Shown piece after piece: positions 1 through 7,196 of a stretch of DNA of 8,464 nucleotides; the first letter of the stretch is position 1, and each line of letters begins with the position of its first letter. The stretch covers positions 1 through 8,464 of the forward strand of contig DJFR01000001.1 in NCBI GenBank assembly GCA_002432545.1, written 5' to 3'. Origin of the DNA: Flammeovirgaceae bacterium UBA5867. Its GTDB lineage: Bacteria; Bacteroidota; Bacteroidia; Cytophagales; Cyclobacteriaceae. The translations under genes were made by a program, and so were the position numbers. The notes under the pieces were generated by a model. The model was not told where the DNA came from, ran no database searches, and saw only the letters and a program-made list of their open reading frames with translations.

Positions 1-957
1 ATATTTATAGTCGGGCTGCCCTATGCCGGTAAAGAATTACTGCTGAATATTTTTTCATGTGTTGTAAACCTGCGCACCGATTTGGAAAAGGCAATTCCTG
101 CCTATAAGCAAAACGTAATTGTTATAAAACATTTTGAACATGGTATTAACGATCACAAGATCAATGAAGGAAAGCTAAAGGTCATTCAGCAGTTGGTAGA
201 TGAAGACAGGAAGATCATCATTGCGTCTGCGGTTCAACCCAGTGCTATACTTGAATTCTATGAAAAAGCTCTTGAACGCATAAAGACAGATAGTGCAGAT
301 TGGGCAACCTATAAACATGCCGAGCAGATGTGGAAAAATGTGCTGAGCGGATTTGTACTATATTTTCAGCCGTTGTCCAAAGAGAATACACTCTTGTCTG
401 ATGATGCGTTTATAAAATCAGAACTGAATCATGGTTTATACCTGCCAACCCTGATGTCGCATATACCTAATGAGACAACGAATACGTATCCGTGCCAGGA
501 AAATTTTGTATTAAAAATTGAAGAGCTGGCAGATACTTATTATCATTCCCTCTGGAATTCATTTTCAGATGCTGAAAAATTTTTGCTGCACGATCTGGCG
601 AAAGATCGCTATGTAAATCTTAAGAATGTAAAAACGATTCGTCTGCTCCTCCAGAAAGGTGTGATCGTAGCGGATGATTCCCTGCAGATCATGAACCGGA
701 GCTTCAATAACTTTATCCTCTCGGTTGTGAATGAAGATGAAGAAGTGCAGATGGAAAAAGAACAAAGTAATAAGGGAAGCTGGAATGTAGTTCAGTCCGT
801 GCTAATCATCCTGCTGATAGCGTTGATTGCATTTATAGCCATCGCTCAACAGGACTTGTTCCGCGATCTGAATGTGCTGATCGGAGCCTTCGGTTCTGCC
901 ATCGCGCTGATTACGCGTTTCGGAGGACTGTTCAGTGCGAAACCAAAAGACAGCTAG
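1..957 (+). CDS. C-terminal part of membrane-anchored protein with degenerate P-loop (5' end outside window)
   Basis: The frame is open from base 1 to the TAG at 955-957, so the gene starts upstream; the first in-frame TTG (82) is internal. 318 residues are visible. Residues 5-12 read GLPYAGKE, a Walker A-like loop with Glu where Ser or Thr is normal. A hydrophobic strand ending in acid (VIVIKHFE, 39-46) could be Walker B, and IIIASAVQPS (72-81) resembles a sensor-1 strand. Residues about 190-245 (LHDLAKDRYVNLKN, then a strand-like stretch to SFNNFILSVV) look like a winged helix, as in STAND-type ATPases. Two hydrophobic segments follow (about 264-282 and 289-312), with a short basic tail. 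I infer a membrane-tethered NTPase-like regulator of the kind found in Bacteroidota. The real function is unknown. It converges on maeB, with a 17-bp hairpin between them. The reading frame is certain; the family call is tentative. Confidence 0.75.
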   Translation: MFIVGLPYAGKELLLNIFSCVVNLRTDLEKAIPAYKQNVIVIKHFEHGINDHKINEGKLKVIQQLVDEDRKIIIASAVQPSAILEFYEKALERIKTDSADWATYKHAEQMWKNVLSGFVLYFQPLSKENTLLSDDAFIKSELNHGLYLPTLMSHIPNETTNTYPCQENFVLKIEELADTYYHSLWNSFSDAEKFLLHDLAKDRYVNLKNVKTIRLLLQKGVIVADDSLQIMNRSFNNFILSVVNEDEEVQMEKEQSNKGSWNVVQSVLIILLIALIAFIAIAQQDLFRDLNVLIGAFGSAIALITRFGGLFSAKPKDS

Positions 958-966
958 CAGTTGTAG

Positions 967-1014
967 TGATATATAGTATACTGCCTGTGTGAAACAACAG
1001 TATACTATATATCA
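967..1014. terminator. Perfect 17-bp hairpin between convergent genes
   Basis: Arm 967-983 (TGATATATAGTATACTG) is the exact reverse complement of 998-1014, with a 14-nt loop. It starts 9 nt after the stop of the left gene and lies 4 nt past the maeB stop on the other strand, so it can act for both. The stem is mostly A/T (4 G/C pairs) and neither strand has a U-tract after it. It is therefore not a textbook intrinsic terminator, but position and perfect pairing suggest a shared 3'-end structure. Confidence 0.65.
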
Positions 1015-1018
1015 GATA

Positions 1019-3298
1019 TTATAAGTGATCATTCTGCTCGTGCAACTGCGCATCCACAACGGCAATCGCTGCCATGTTTACAATTTCGCGGATGGAACTT
1101 CCCAATTGAAGAACGTGAACCGGTTTTTTCATACCTAACAGGATAGGACCGATGGCTTCAGCTCCTCCGATCTCCATCAATAATTTATAGGCTATATTTC
1201 CGGCAGCCAGGTTCGGGAAGATCAATGTATTGGCACCTTCTTTTGAAAGCGCGCTGAAAGGGAAAGTCTCCTGTTGCAAAGCTGTGTTCAACGCAACGTT
1301 TGCCTGTATATCTCCTTCCACTACCAGCGAAGGATTTTTTGCTTTCGCCAGGCGCACCGCCTCGCGACTCTTCTCAGGTATCTCTCCTTTCGATGAACCG
1401 AAGTTGGAGTACGACAGTACGGCAATGCGCGGATCCATATCAAAGAATTTCACACCGCGTGCTGTAAGCTCAATGATACCGGCAAGCTCCTGCGCATTCG
1501 GATCAACATTTACGGTTGTATCCGCAAAGAAGAACGTTCCTTTTTTATTCGTGATGATATACATACCGGCAACGCGATCTACGCCATCAGCTGTACCAAT
1601 GATTTGCAGCGAAGGAAGAATGGTTTTTGGATAGTCTTTTGTAAGACCACTTACCAATGCATCAGCATCACCAAACTCTACCATCATGGCGCCAAAGTAA
1701 TTTCGTTCGCGCATCATGCGTACGCTGTCCAGGTATGTTAAACCTTTGCGCTGGCGTTTCTTATAAAGTACTTCTGCATACCGGTTTACCATATCATCAT
1801 CCTCACGCGGATAATATATAGGGCAATCGTGCAGGTCAAGATTATGTTCTTCGATAAGCTTGTGAATCTCTTCGCGGTTTCCTAACAGTATAGGTTGTGC
1901 TATACCTTCATCTTTCAGGATCTGCGCAGCTTTCAGAATTTTATGATGATTCGCTTCTGCAAACACAACGCGCTTCGGATTTTTCTTGGCGCGATCAATA
2001 ATACGCGAGATCAGTTTTTGATCTATGCCAATGCGTTGCTGCAATTCATGATGATATGAAACCCAGTCAGTGATCGGGTATTTAGCGATACCTGAATCCA
2101 TCGCAGCCTTAGCCACTGCAGGCGATACTGTAGTGATAAGACGCGGGTCAAGCGGTTTCGGTATCAGGTACTCGCGACCAAATTGTATCTTGTCAGTTCC
2201 GTATGCTTTCACAACCATATCCGGCACAGGCTCTTTCGCCAGTTCAGCTAATGCATATACCGCTGCAAGTTTCATCGCTTCATTTATTTCGGTAGCACGT
2301 ACATCCAATGCACCGCGAAATATATACGGGAATCCCAATACGTTATTTACCTGGTTAGGATGATCGGAGCGTCCTGTAGCTAATATAGCGTCTTCGCGCG
2401 TTTTACGGGCGAGGTTGTAATCAATCTCCGGGTTTGGATTCGACAATGCAAACACGATCGGATCTTTCGCCATGTTGTTCAGATCTTCCGGAGTTATAGC
2501 ATCTGCAACAGAAAGTCCGATGAATACATCAGCACCTTTCATCGCTTCCTGTAACGTGTTGATCTTTGTGTCGAGTACAAATTGTTTTTTAATATCATCC
2601 AGACCGGTGCGCGATGTATTGAGTACACCTTTGCTGTCGCACATAATGATATTCTCTTTCTTTGCACCCAGTGCTATATATAGCTTGGTACAGCTTACCG
2701 CAGCAGCACCGGCACCATTCACAACGATCTTGATCTCTTCAATCTTCTTCCCTACAATCTCCAATGCATTCAGTAACGCTGCACACGAAATGATAGCCGT
2801 TCCATGCTGATCATCGTGCATGATCGGAATGTTCATCTTGTCGCGCAGCTCTGTCTCAATCTTGAAACATTCCGGTGCTTTGATATCTTCCAGGTTAACA
2901 CCGCCAAATGTAGGTTCGAGTGCTTTAACGATCTTGATAAATGCATCAGGGTCTTTCTCATCGATCTCTATATCGAACACATCGATGCCTGCGAATTTTT
3001 TGAAGAGTACACCCTTACCTTCCATTACGGGCTTGGAAGCTTCGGGCCCGATGTCGCCTAATCCCAGTACAGCCGTACCGTTGGATATAACTGCTACCAG
3101 GTTTCCTTTGGAAGTATACTTGTAAACATCTTCTTTGTTTGCATGAATTTCTTTGCAAGGCTCAGCCACACCCGGAGAGTACGCCAGGGCGAGGTCGAGC
3201 TGTGAGCTCAATACTTTGGTTGGAACAACTTCAATCTTACCGGGCTGCCCGTGCATGTGATAGTTGAGGGCATCCTGCTTTCTGATCTTAATCGACAT
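1019..3298 (-). CDS. maeB: NADP-dependent malic enzyme with C-terminal phosphotransacetylase-like domain
   Basis: Oxidatively decarboxylates malate to pyruvate with NADP+, giving cytosolic NADPH and linking the TCA cycle to pyruvate. The 759 residues match the usual length of the MaeB hybrid class. The malic N-domain has LALAYSPGVAEP (Tyr40 as likely catalytic acid) and EGKGVLFKKFAG (Lys95 as likely base). FGGVNLEDIKAPECF (131-145) and IMHDDQHGTA (159-168) carry the acidic metal ligands Glu137, Asp138 and Asp162/163. The Rossmann loop is VVNGAGAAAVS (192-202), followed by SNPNPEI (286-292) and NNVLGFPYIFRGALD (318-332). From about residue 430 to the end comes a phosphotransacetylase-like domain. 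In studied MaeB proteins this domain is catalytically inactive and mediates oligomerisation and acetyl-CoA inhibition, which I assume here. No key residue looks lost. ATG is at 3298 with no Shine-Dalgarno sequence; a TATATTTG box lies 17 nt upstream. Divergent from rlmB. Confidence 0.96.
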   Translation of the reverse strand: MSIKIRKQDALNYHMHGQPGKIEVVPTKVLSSQLDLALAYSPGVAEPCKEIHANKEDVYKYTSKGNLVAVISNGTAVLGLGDIGPEASKPVMEGKGVLFKKFAGIDVFDIEIDEKDPDAFIKIVKALEPTFGGVNLEDIKAPECFKIETELRDKMNIPIMHDDQHGTAIISCAALLNALEIVGKKIEEIKIVVNGAGAAAVSCTKLYIALGAKKENIIMCDSKGVLNTSRTGLDDIKKQFVLDTKINTLQEAMKGADVFIGLSVADAITPEDLNNMAKDPIVFALSNPNPEIDYNLARKTREDAILATGRSDHPNQVNNVLGFPYIFRGALDVRATEINEAMKLAAVYALAELAKEPVPDMVVKAYGTDKIQFGREYLIPKPLDPRLITTVSPAVAKAAMDSGIAKYPITDWVSYHHELQQRIGIDQKLISRIIDRAKKNPKRVVFAEANHHKILKAAQILKDEGIAQPILLGNREEIHKLIEEHNLDLHDCPIYYPREDDDMVNRYAEVLYKKRQRKGLTYLDSVRMMRERNYFGAMMVEFGDADALVSGLTKDYPKTILPSLQIIGTADGVDRVAGMYIITNKKGTFFFADTTVNVDPNAQELAGIIELTARGVKFFDMDPRIAVLSYSNFGSSKGEIPEKSREAVRLAKAKNPSLVVEGDIQANVALNTALQQETFPFSALSKEGANTLIFPNLAAGNIAYKLLMEIGGAEAIGPILLGMKKPVHVLQLGSSIREIVNMAAIAVVDAQLHEQNDHL

Positions 3299-3315
3299 AG
3301 TATGAAATTAGACGC

Positions 3316-3323
3316 CAAATATA
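3316..3323 (-). promoter_or_regulatory. Candidate maeB promoter, -7 element TATATTTG
   Basis: Read on the minus strand, 3323-3316 is TATATTTG, a full match to the Bacteroidota -7 consensus TAnnTTTG. Transcription would start about 5 nt further on, leaving a leader of roughly 12 nt. The nearest upstream TTG (3352-3350) is 26 nt away, longer than the usual spacing of about 19, so the -33 element is weak or absent. Confidence 0.5.
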
Positions 3324-3330
3324 ATCAGTG

Positions 3331-3356
3331 AATATTGAAAGAGAAGCTTCAATATT
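3331..3356. promoter_or_regulatory. 9-bp dyad upstream of maeB, candidate operator
   Basis: AATATTGAA (3331-3339) and TTCAATATT (3348-3356) are exact reverse complements separated by 8 nt. The dyad covers the -33 zone of the maeB promoter in the divergent maeB/rlmB gap. On the plus strand a T-run follows, so it resembles a terminator, but no plus-strand gene lies immediately upstream. An operator is the likelier reading. The regulator is unknown. Confidence 0.35.
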
Positions 3357-3442
3357 TTTTCAAAACTGGAATAGAATGTGGAATTTGCTGCGCTGTTACA
3401 CACTATGTGTAGTCAGAAATACTTTAACACGAACATCTTGCG

Positions 3443-4183
3443 ATGGAAAAATCAGACATGATCTACGGTACACGAGCAGTAATGGAAGCAATTGCTGCCG
3501 GTAAAGAGATTGAAAAAGTAATGATCCAGTCGGGGCTCAGCAACGATCTTATCAAAGAGCTTATCACTACTGCGCGGAGCCGAAACGTACCAATCACTTT
3601 TGTGCCGTTGGAAAAACTGAAGCGCATGTCATCCAAAAATCATCAGGGTGTTATATGCCTGCTGGCAGCAGTATCTTTTGCTTCACTCGATAATTTGATC
3701 GATCGCGCTTACAGCGAAGGTCGTGAGCCGTTTTTTCTTTTGCTTGATCGCATAACAGACGTACGAAATTTCGGAGCAATTGCACGCACGGCCGAGTGTG
3801 CCGGACTTGATGGAATTGTTATACCCGAAAAAGGAAGTGCACCCATTACAAGTGATGCGATGAAAACATCGGCCGGTGCGTTAAATCATTTACCGGTTTG
3901 TCGTGAAAAGGATTTGAAGAAGACGTTGAAACTGCTGCGCGATAATGGTATACGCGTTGTAGCATGTACAGAGAAAGCGAGTAAAGATCTGTACGAAGTA
4001 AATCTCACCGGACCTATAGCCTTGATCATGGGTTCAGAAGAAGATGGCATCGGAGATCCATTACTTCGCGAAGCCGATGAACTCGCCAAGATTCCCATGA
4101 ATGGAAGAATCGGATCATTGAACGTATCCGTAGCAGCAGGCGTAGCCGTCTACGAAGTAGTACGCCAAAAAATGAAATCATAA
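3443..4183 (+). CDS. rlmB: 23S rRNA (guanosine-2'-O-)-methyltransferase RlmB, SpoU/TrmH family
   Basis: A SPOUT-class enzyme that uses S-adenosylmethionine to methylate the ribose 2'-O of a G in the 23S rRNA peptidyl-transferase region (G2251 in E. coli). The 246 residues are the normal length. Residues 5-77 form the L30e-like substrate-binding domain (MIYGTRAVMEAI, then MSSKNHQGV). The knotted SpoU domain follows with all three signature motifs: NFGAIARTAECAG (109-121, with Asn109 and Arg115), LIMGSEEDGI (194-203), and IPMNGRIGSLNVSVAAG (217-233), whose residues form the SAM-binding knot. The ATG at 3443 fits family N-termini. No Shine-Dalgarno sequence is visible, and TACTTTAA (3420-3427) is only a weak -7 candidate. 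It is divergent from maeB and convergent with rocD. Other TrmH-family members act on tRNA, but the N-terminal domain and spacing favour RlmB. Confidence 0.94.
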   Translation: MEKSDMIYGTRAVMEAIAAGKEIEKVMIQSGLSNDLIKELITTARSRNVPITFVPLEKLKRMSSKNHQGVICLLAAVSFASLDNLIDRAYSEGREPFFLLLDRITDVRNFGAIARTAECAGLDGIVIPEKGSAPITSDAMKTSAGALNHLPVCREKDLKKTLKLLRDNGIRVVACTEKASKDLYEVNLTGPIALIMGSEEDGIGDPLLREADELAKIPMNGRIGSLNVSVAAGVAVYEVVRQKMKS

Positions 4184-4204
4184 ACTATATACAGAGTATA
4201 AAAC

Positions 4205-4241
4205 GAAAAGGGCTTTTCATGTTTAATGAAAAGCCCTTTTC
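4205..4241. terminator. Bidirectional terminator between rlmB and rocD
   Basis: GAAAAGGGCTTTTCAT (4205-4220) pairs exactly with 4226-4241 around a 5-nt loop, giving a 16-bp stem. The AAAAGGGC/GCCCTTTT core gives a U-rich 3' side on both strands, the classic form of an intrinsic terminator shared by convergent genes. A second small stem (CGCCA at 4258-4262 with TGGCG at 4269-4273) lies on the rocD side. Confidence 0.85.
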
Positions 4242-4289
4242 AATGTATAGTATATCTCGCCATACTTCTGGCGCCTTACTCCTTACTTC

Positions 4290-5528
4290 TTATTTTTTGT
4301 AAGCCAAAATACATTTCTCAATAATATCACAACACTCATGAACCTGTTCTTCCGTAATAACCAACGGAGGAGCCAGGCGAATAATGTTACCATGTGTAGG
4401 CTTGGCTAGTAAACCATTCTTTAAAAAGTCTACACATATATTCCAGGCAGTTTTACTTTCCGGTGAGTCGTTAATAACAATTGCGTTGAGTAAACCTTTG
4501 CCGCGTACTAAGGTGATCAAATCTGTTTTCTTCTGAAGAGCCTGCATGCGCTCACGGAAAATTATACCGAGTTTCATGGCGTTGTCTGCCAGGTTTTCAT
4601 CTTTTACTACTTGCAGCGCCTCTATACATACGGCAGCAGCAAGCGGATTGCCCCCGAACGTTGAGCCATGTTCACCCGGTTTAATCACCAGCATAATGTC
4701 ATCATCCGCCAATACGCACGATACCGGCATGGTGCCACCAGATAAAGCTTTACCCAGAATCAACAGATCCGGACGAACATCTTCATAATCGGATGCAAGC
4801 ATTTTACCTGTGCGTGCTATACCGGTTTGTATTTCGTCCATCATTAATAGCACATTGTGTTTGCGGCAAAGTTGCTCGGCAGCTTTCAGATAACCATCAG
4901 TAGGTATATATACACCCGCCTCGCCTTGCATGGGTTCAATCCAGAGTGCACATACATTCGGGTTGGCTAGTGCTTTTGCCAACGCATCAACATCATCATA
5001 AGCTACTACTTCAAAGCCTGGCATAAAAGGGCCAAAGCCATTGCGTGAATCCGGATCGGTAGAAGCAGATATAATGGTTGTGGTGCGCCCGTGAAAATTT
5101 TTCTGTACCGCTATAATTACAGCTTCATTATCCGGTATACCTTTTTTGGTATAGCCCCACTTGCGTGCGAGTTTGATAGCGCTTTCATTGGCTTCAGCAC
5201 CGCTGTTCATAAACAATGCTTTCTGATAACCGAATGTTTCGCAGATATACTTCTCGGCAATACCTAGTTTATCATTATAGAATGCGCGGGATGTAAGCGT
5301 AAGTTCTTTTGCCTGGTTGATCAACGCATTGATGATGCGCGGATGGCAGTGACCCTGGTTAACGGCACTATACGCAGAAAGAAAATCGTAGTAGCGTTTT
5401 CCTTCAACATCCCAAACAAACACTCCTTCGCCTTTGCATAACACTACGGGAAGCGGGTGGTAATTATGCGCACCGTATTTGTCTTCCAATAGAATTGCCT
5501 GTTGGCTGGAGTTAATTGTTTCGATCAT
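4290..5528 (-). CDS. rocD: Ornithine--oxo-acid aminotransferase
   Basis: A PLP-dependent class-III aminotransferase that moves the delta-amino group of ornithine to 2-oxoglutarate. It yields glutamate-5-semialdehyde and glutamate and so joins arginine/ornithine breakdown to proline and glutamate metabolism. The 412 residues fit the family. The N-terminal YGAHNYHPLPVVL (18-30) and DFLSAYSAVNQGHCHPRI (48-65) are typical of ornithine aminotransferase rather than acetylornithine or GABA enzymes. PLP-site features are FMNSGAEANESAIKLAR (106-122), HGRTT (146-150), IEPMQGEAG (197-205), MMDEIQTGIARTG (229-241, with Asp231 for the pyridine nitrogen), LGKALSGG (258-265, with Lys260 as Schiff-base lysine) and GSTFGGNPLA (288-297). 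The ATG at 5528 has no Shine-Dalgarno sequence. It is a single gene, divergent from rmuC. No neighbouring arginine or proline genes are visible, so the physiological direction cannot be read from context. Confidence 0.95.
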   Translation of the reverse strand: MIETINSSQQAILLEDKYGAHNYHPLPVVLCKGEGVFVWDVEGKRYYDFLSAYSAVNQGHCHPRIINALINQAKELTLTSRAFYNDKLGIAEKYICETFGYQKALFMNSGAEANESAIKLARKWGYTKKGIPDNEAVIIAVQKNFHGRTTTIISASTDPDSRNGFGPFMPGFEVVAYDDVDALAKALANPNVCALWIEPMQGEAGVYIPTDGYLKAAEQLCRKHNVLLMMDEIQTGIARTGKMLASDYEDVRPDLLILGKALSGGTMPVSCVLADDDIMLVIKPGEHGSTFGGNPLAAAVCIEALQVVKDENLADNAMKLGIIFRERMQALQKKTDLITLVRGKGLLNAIVINDSPESKTAWNICVDFLKNGLLAKPTHGNIIRLAPPLVITEEQVHECCDIIEKCILAYKK

Positions 5529-5552
5529 ATGAACTAAGAATTTGTATTATTG

Positions 5553-5560
5553 CAAATCTA
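5553..5560 (-). promoter_or_regulatory. Candidate rocD promoter, -7 element TAGATTTG
   Basis: On the minus strand 5560-5553 reads TAGATTTG, a full match to TAnnTTTG, 24 nt before the rocD start. That implies a leader of about 20 nt. No TTG is found at the expected -33 distance, so support rests on the -7 match and position. Confidence 0.45.
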
Positions 5561-5619
5561 TCAAATAGGTATGGTAAAGCCTACACGATTAGAGTATAGC
5601 TAAAGTTATTTCGTTATGA

Positions 5620-5634
5620 GTAAAACCGTTTTAC
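5620..5634. promoter_or_regulatory. 15-bp palindrome, candidate operator
   Basis: GTAAAAC and GTTTTAC flank a single central C, forming a perfect 7-1-7 inverted repeat. It lies about 60 bp upstream of the rocD -7 box in the divergent region. The size and symmetry suit a dimeric helix-turn-helix regulator, but the regulator and the target gene are unknown. Confidence 0.35.
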
Positions 5635-5783
5635 GCCCCGAATCCGCAAATTTATGTTGTTACGCGATTAAATTTTTTTTTGAAGTGCAGGCCTGAGCGT
5701 CAGCGCAGAACATCGGCAACAGCATAAGCTTCTCAAACATTCGAACAGTTTTAGAACAAGTCGTGATAAAGAATGAATTCTAG

Positions 5784-5815
5784 TTGCCCGCTGTTGGTTG
5801 TTAAACATATATTTA
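5784..5815 (+). promoter_or_regulatory. Candidate rmuC promoter (TTG, 21 nt, TATATTTA)
   Basis: TTG at 5784-5786, a 21-nt spacer, then TATATTTA at 5808-5815 approximates the Bacteroidota pattern TTG-N19-TAnnTTTG, differing in the last base. The box ends only 6 nt before the ATG at 5822, so the transcript would begin at or next to the start codon. Confidence 0.45.
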
Positions 5816-5821
5816 CAGCAA

Positions 5822-7144
5822 ATGGAAATTCTTTTTTTACTGGTAGGGGTTAGTGTCGGTGTGGTAGCCGCGTGGCTCGTTTTTAAATTCAAATCTTCGG
5901 CAGAAACACAGTCTGCCGGTTCTGCTATATTACTGGAACAGGAAAAAAATAAAACGCTTCAGCAGCAGGTACATGAACTAAAGCATGAGCTTGAAGCAGA
6001 GCGCAATAAAGTACTGGAAACAAATAATAGCCTGGCGGCATCGGAAGCCGACTACCGGAACCTTCAGGAAAAATTACAGGACCAGCGTAAAGAACTCGAA
6101 GCGTTGAATGAAAAATTCACGCTGCAGTTTAAGAACCTGGCGAACGAAATCTTCGAAGAGAAGAGCAAGAAGTTTACTGATCAGAATAAGACAAACCTGT
6201 ATGACCTGCTCAAACCGCTGGGTGAAAAAATTATGGAGTTTGAGAAGCGGGTTGAAGAAACACATAAAGACACGATTTCAAGAAGTTCGGCATTGCGCGA
6301 GCAGCTTGAAAACCTGCAGAAGTTAAATGTGCAGATGACCCGCGAAGCGGAGAACCTGACGCGCGCATTACGTGGTGATACCAAAACGCAGGGTGCGTGG
6401 GGTGAATTTATACTGGAGAGTATACTGGAGAAATCGGGGCTGGAAAAAGATCGCGAATATTTTATACAGGAGTCGTTCACAACGGTTGAAGGCCGATTAC
6501 GTCCCGATGTAATTATACGTTTGCCAGAGAACAAACACGTGATCATCGACTCGAAGGTCAGTCTTACAGCCTATAATAATTTTGTGAATGCAGAAACGGA
6601 AGAAGAGAAGATCGTTCATCTCAAGAGCCATCTCACATCCATCCGTCAGCACATGAAATTGCTGGGCGATAAAAACTATCATAAAAATATAGGCAGCGAT
6701 GGCAGTCTTGATTTTGTGATCATGTTCATTCCGATAGAACCTGCCTATATATTAGCTATACAAGGTGAAAAGACTTTGTACGAAGAAGCCCTTGAAAGAC
6801 GCATAGTATTTGTGAGTCCTACGTTGCTTATACCATCGTTGCAGCTTATTAAGAACACCTGGAAGCAGGAATACCAGACACGCCACGTGCTGGATATAGC
6901 TAACAAGGCTGGTGATCTTTACGATAAATTTGTAGGCTTCTCGGAAGATCTGATTACACTCGGTCGTCACCTGGAAACGTCCAAGAAATTCTATGAAGAG
7001 TCTATGAAAAAATTATCGGTAGGCAGTGGTAACCTGGTGCGCAGAGTAGAAGATCTGAAGAAACTCGGTGCCAAGGCCAGCAAGACTATAGATTCTAACC
7101 TACTGAAACGCTCCGAAGATCAAGCCGATCTGTTTGATAAGTAA
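5822..7144 (+). CDS. rmuC: DNA recombination protein RmuC
   Basis: RmuC proteins limit recombination at inverted repeats and genome rearrangements and carry a restriction-endonuclease-like fold; the exact biochemical activity is not settled. I chose the ATG at 5822 (440 residues). An upstream in-frame TTG at 5798 would add 8 residues but overlaps the probable promoter box, and the ATG puts the membrane anchor right at the N-terminus as the family has it. Residues 3-21 form one transmembrane helix, and about 35-185 a charged coiled coil rich in Glu, Lys and Leu. The RmuC domain follows: GAWGEFILESILEKSGL (191-207), RPDVIIRLP (227-235) and HVIIDSKVSL (239-248). Asp229 and Asp243-x-Lys245 fit a PD-(D/E)xK nuclease core. 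FIPIEPAY (302-309) and the WKQEYQTRH region (347-355) are also typical. The coiled coil and domain should lie in the cytoplasm. The gene appears complete. Confidence 0.94.
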   Translation: MEILFLLVGVSVGVVAAWLVFKFKSSAETQSAGSAILLEQEKNKTLQQQVHELKHELEAERNKVLETNNSLAASEADYRNLQEKLQDQRKELEALNEKFTLQFKNLANEIFEEKSKKFTDQNKTNLYDLLKPLGEKIMEFEKRVEETHKDTISRSSALREQLENLQKLNVQMTREAENLTRALRGDTKTQGAWGEFILESILEKSGLEKDREYFIQESFTTVEGRLRPDVIIRLPENKHVIIDSKVSLTAYNNFVNAETEEEKIVHLKSHLTSIRQHMKLLGDKNYHKNIGSDGSLDFVIMFIPIEPAYILAIQGEKTLYEEALERRIVFVSPTLLIPSLQLIKNTWKQEYQTRHVLDIANKAGDLYDKFVGFSEDLITLGRHLETSKKFYEESMKKLSVGSGNLVRRVEDLKKLGAKASKTIDSNLLKRSEDQADLFDK

Positions 7145-7146
7145 TG

Positions 7147-7195
7147 ATGAATTTATAGCGTCTCTGCTATAGCTGCAGAGACGCTATAAATTCAT
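7147..7195. terminator. Perfect 21-bp hairpin between rmuC and the thioredoxin-like gene
   Basis: Arm 7147-7167 is the exact reverse complement of 7175-7195, with a 7-nt loop (TATAGCT). The hairpin starts 2 nt after the rmuC TAA and ends 1 nt from the stop codon of the converging gene, filling nearly all of the gap. The inner half of the stem is GC-richer (GCGTCTCTGC), the outer half A/T. No U-tract follows on either strand. Confidence 0.7.
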
Positions 7196-7196
7196 A

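Larger units (their letters stand above)
5529..5821. other. Divergent rocD/rmuC intergenic region
   Basis: This 293-bp stretch is the longest gene-free stretch in the window. It carries the candidate rocD and rmuC promoters, a 7-1-7 palindrome (5620-5634), a 9-T run (5673-5681) and an AT-only weak dyad just before it. No convincing small ORF or tRNA was seen. Confidence 0.6.

Noticed and set aside
1230..3125. Several plus-strand ORFs of 85-134 codons inside maeB
   Set aside because: They are antisense to a complete, strongly conserved enzyme, and their translations show no family motifs.
4274..4287. Tandem CCTTACT repeat next to the rocD stop
   Set aside because: Only two 7-bp copies; this is expected by chance in AT-rich non-coding DNA.
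5648..5681. AT-only 7-bp dyad followed by a T-run, resembling the end of a small RNA
   Set aside because: The stem has no G/C pair and a 14-nt loop, and no promoter or structured body was seen upstream; too weak to call.
5688..5695. 8-bp palindrome CAGGCCTG
   Set aside because: Too short to mean anything without conservation or a second copy.
5798..5821. Upstream TTG start that would lengthen RmuC by 8 residues
   Set aside because: The added codons overlap the probable -7 box, and the ATG at 5822 places the membrane helix at the N-terminus as expected.
5668..5892. Minus-strand ORF of 74 codons in the rocD/rmuC gap
   Set aside because: It overlaps the rmuC start and promoter and its composition is not protein-like, with no recognisable motif.
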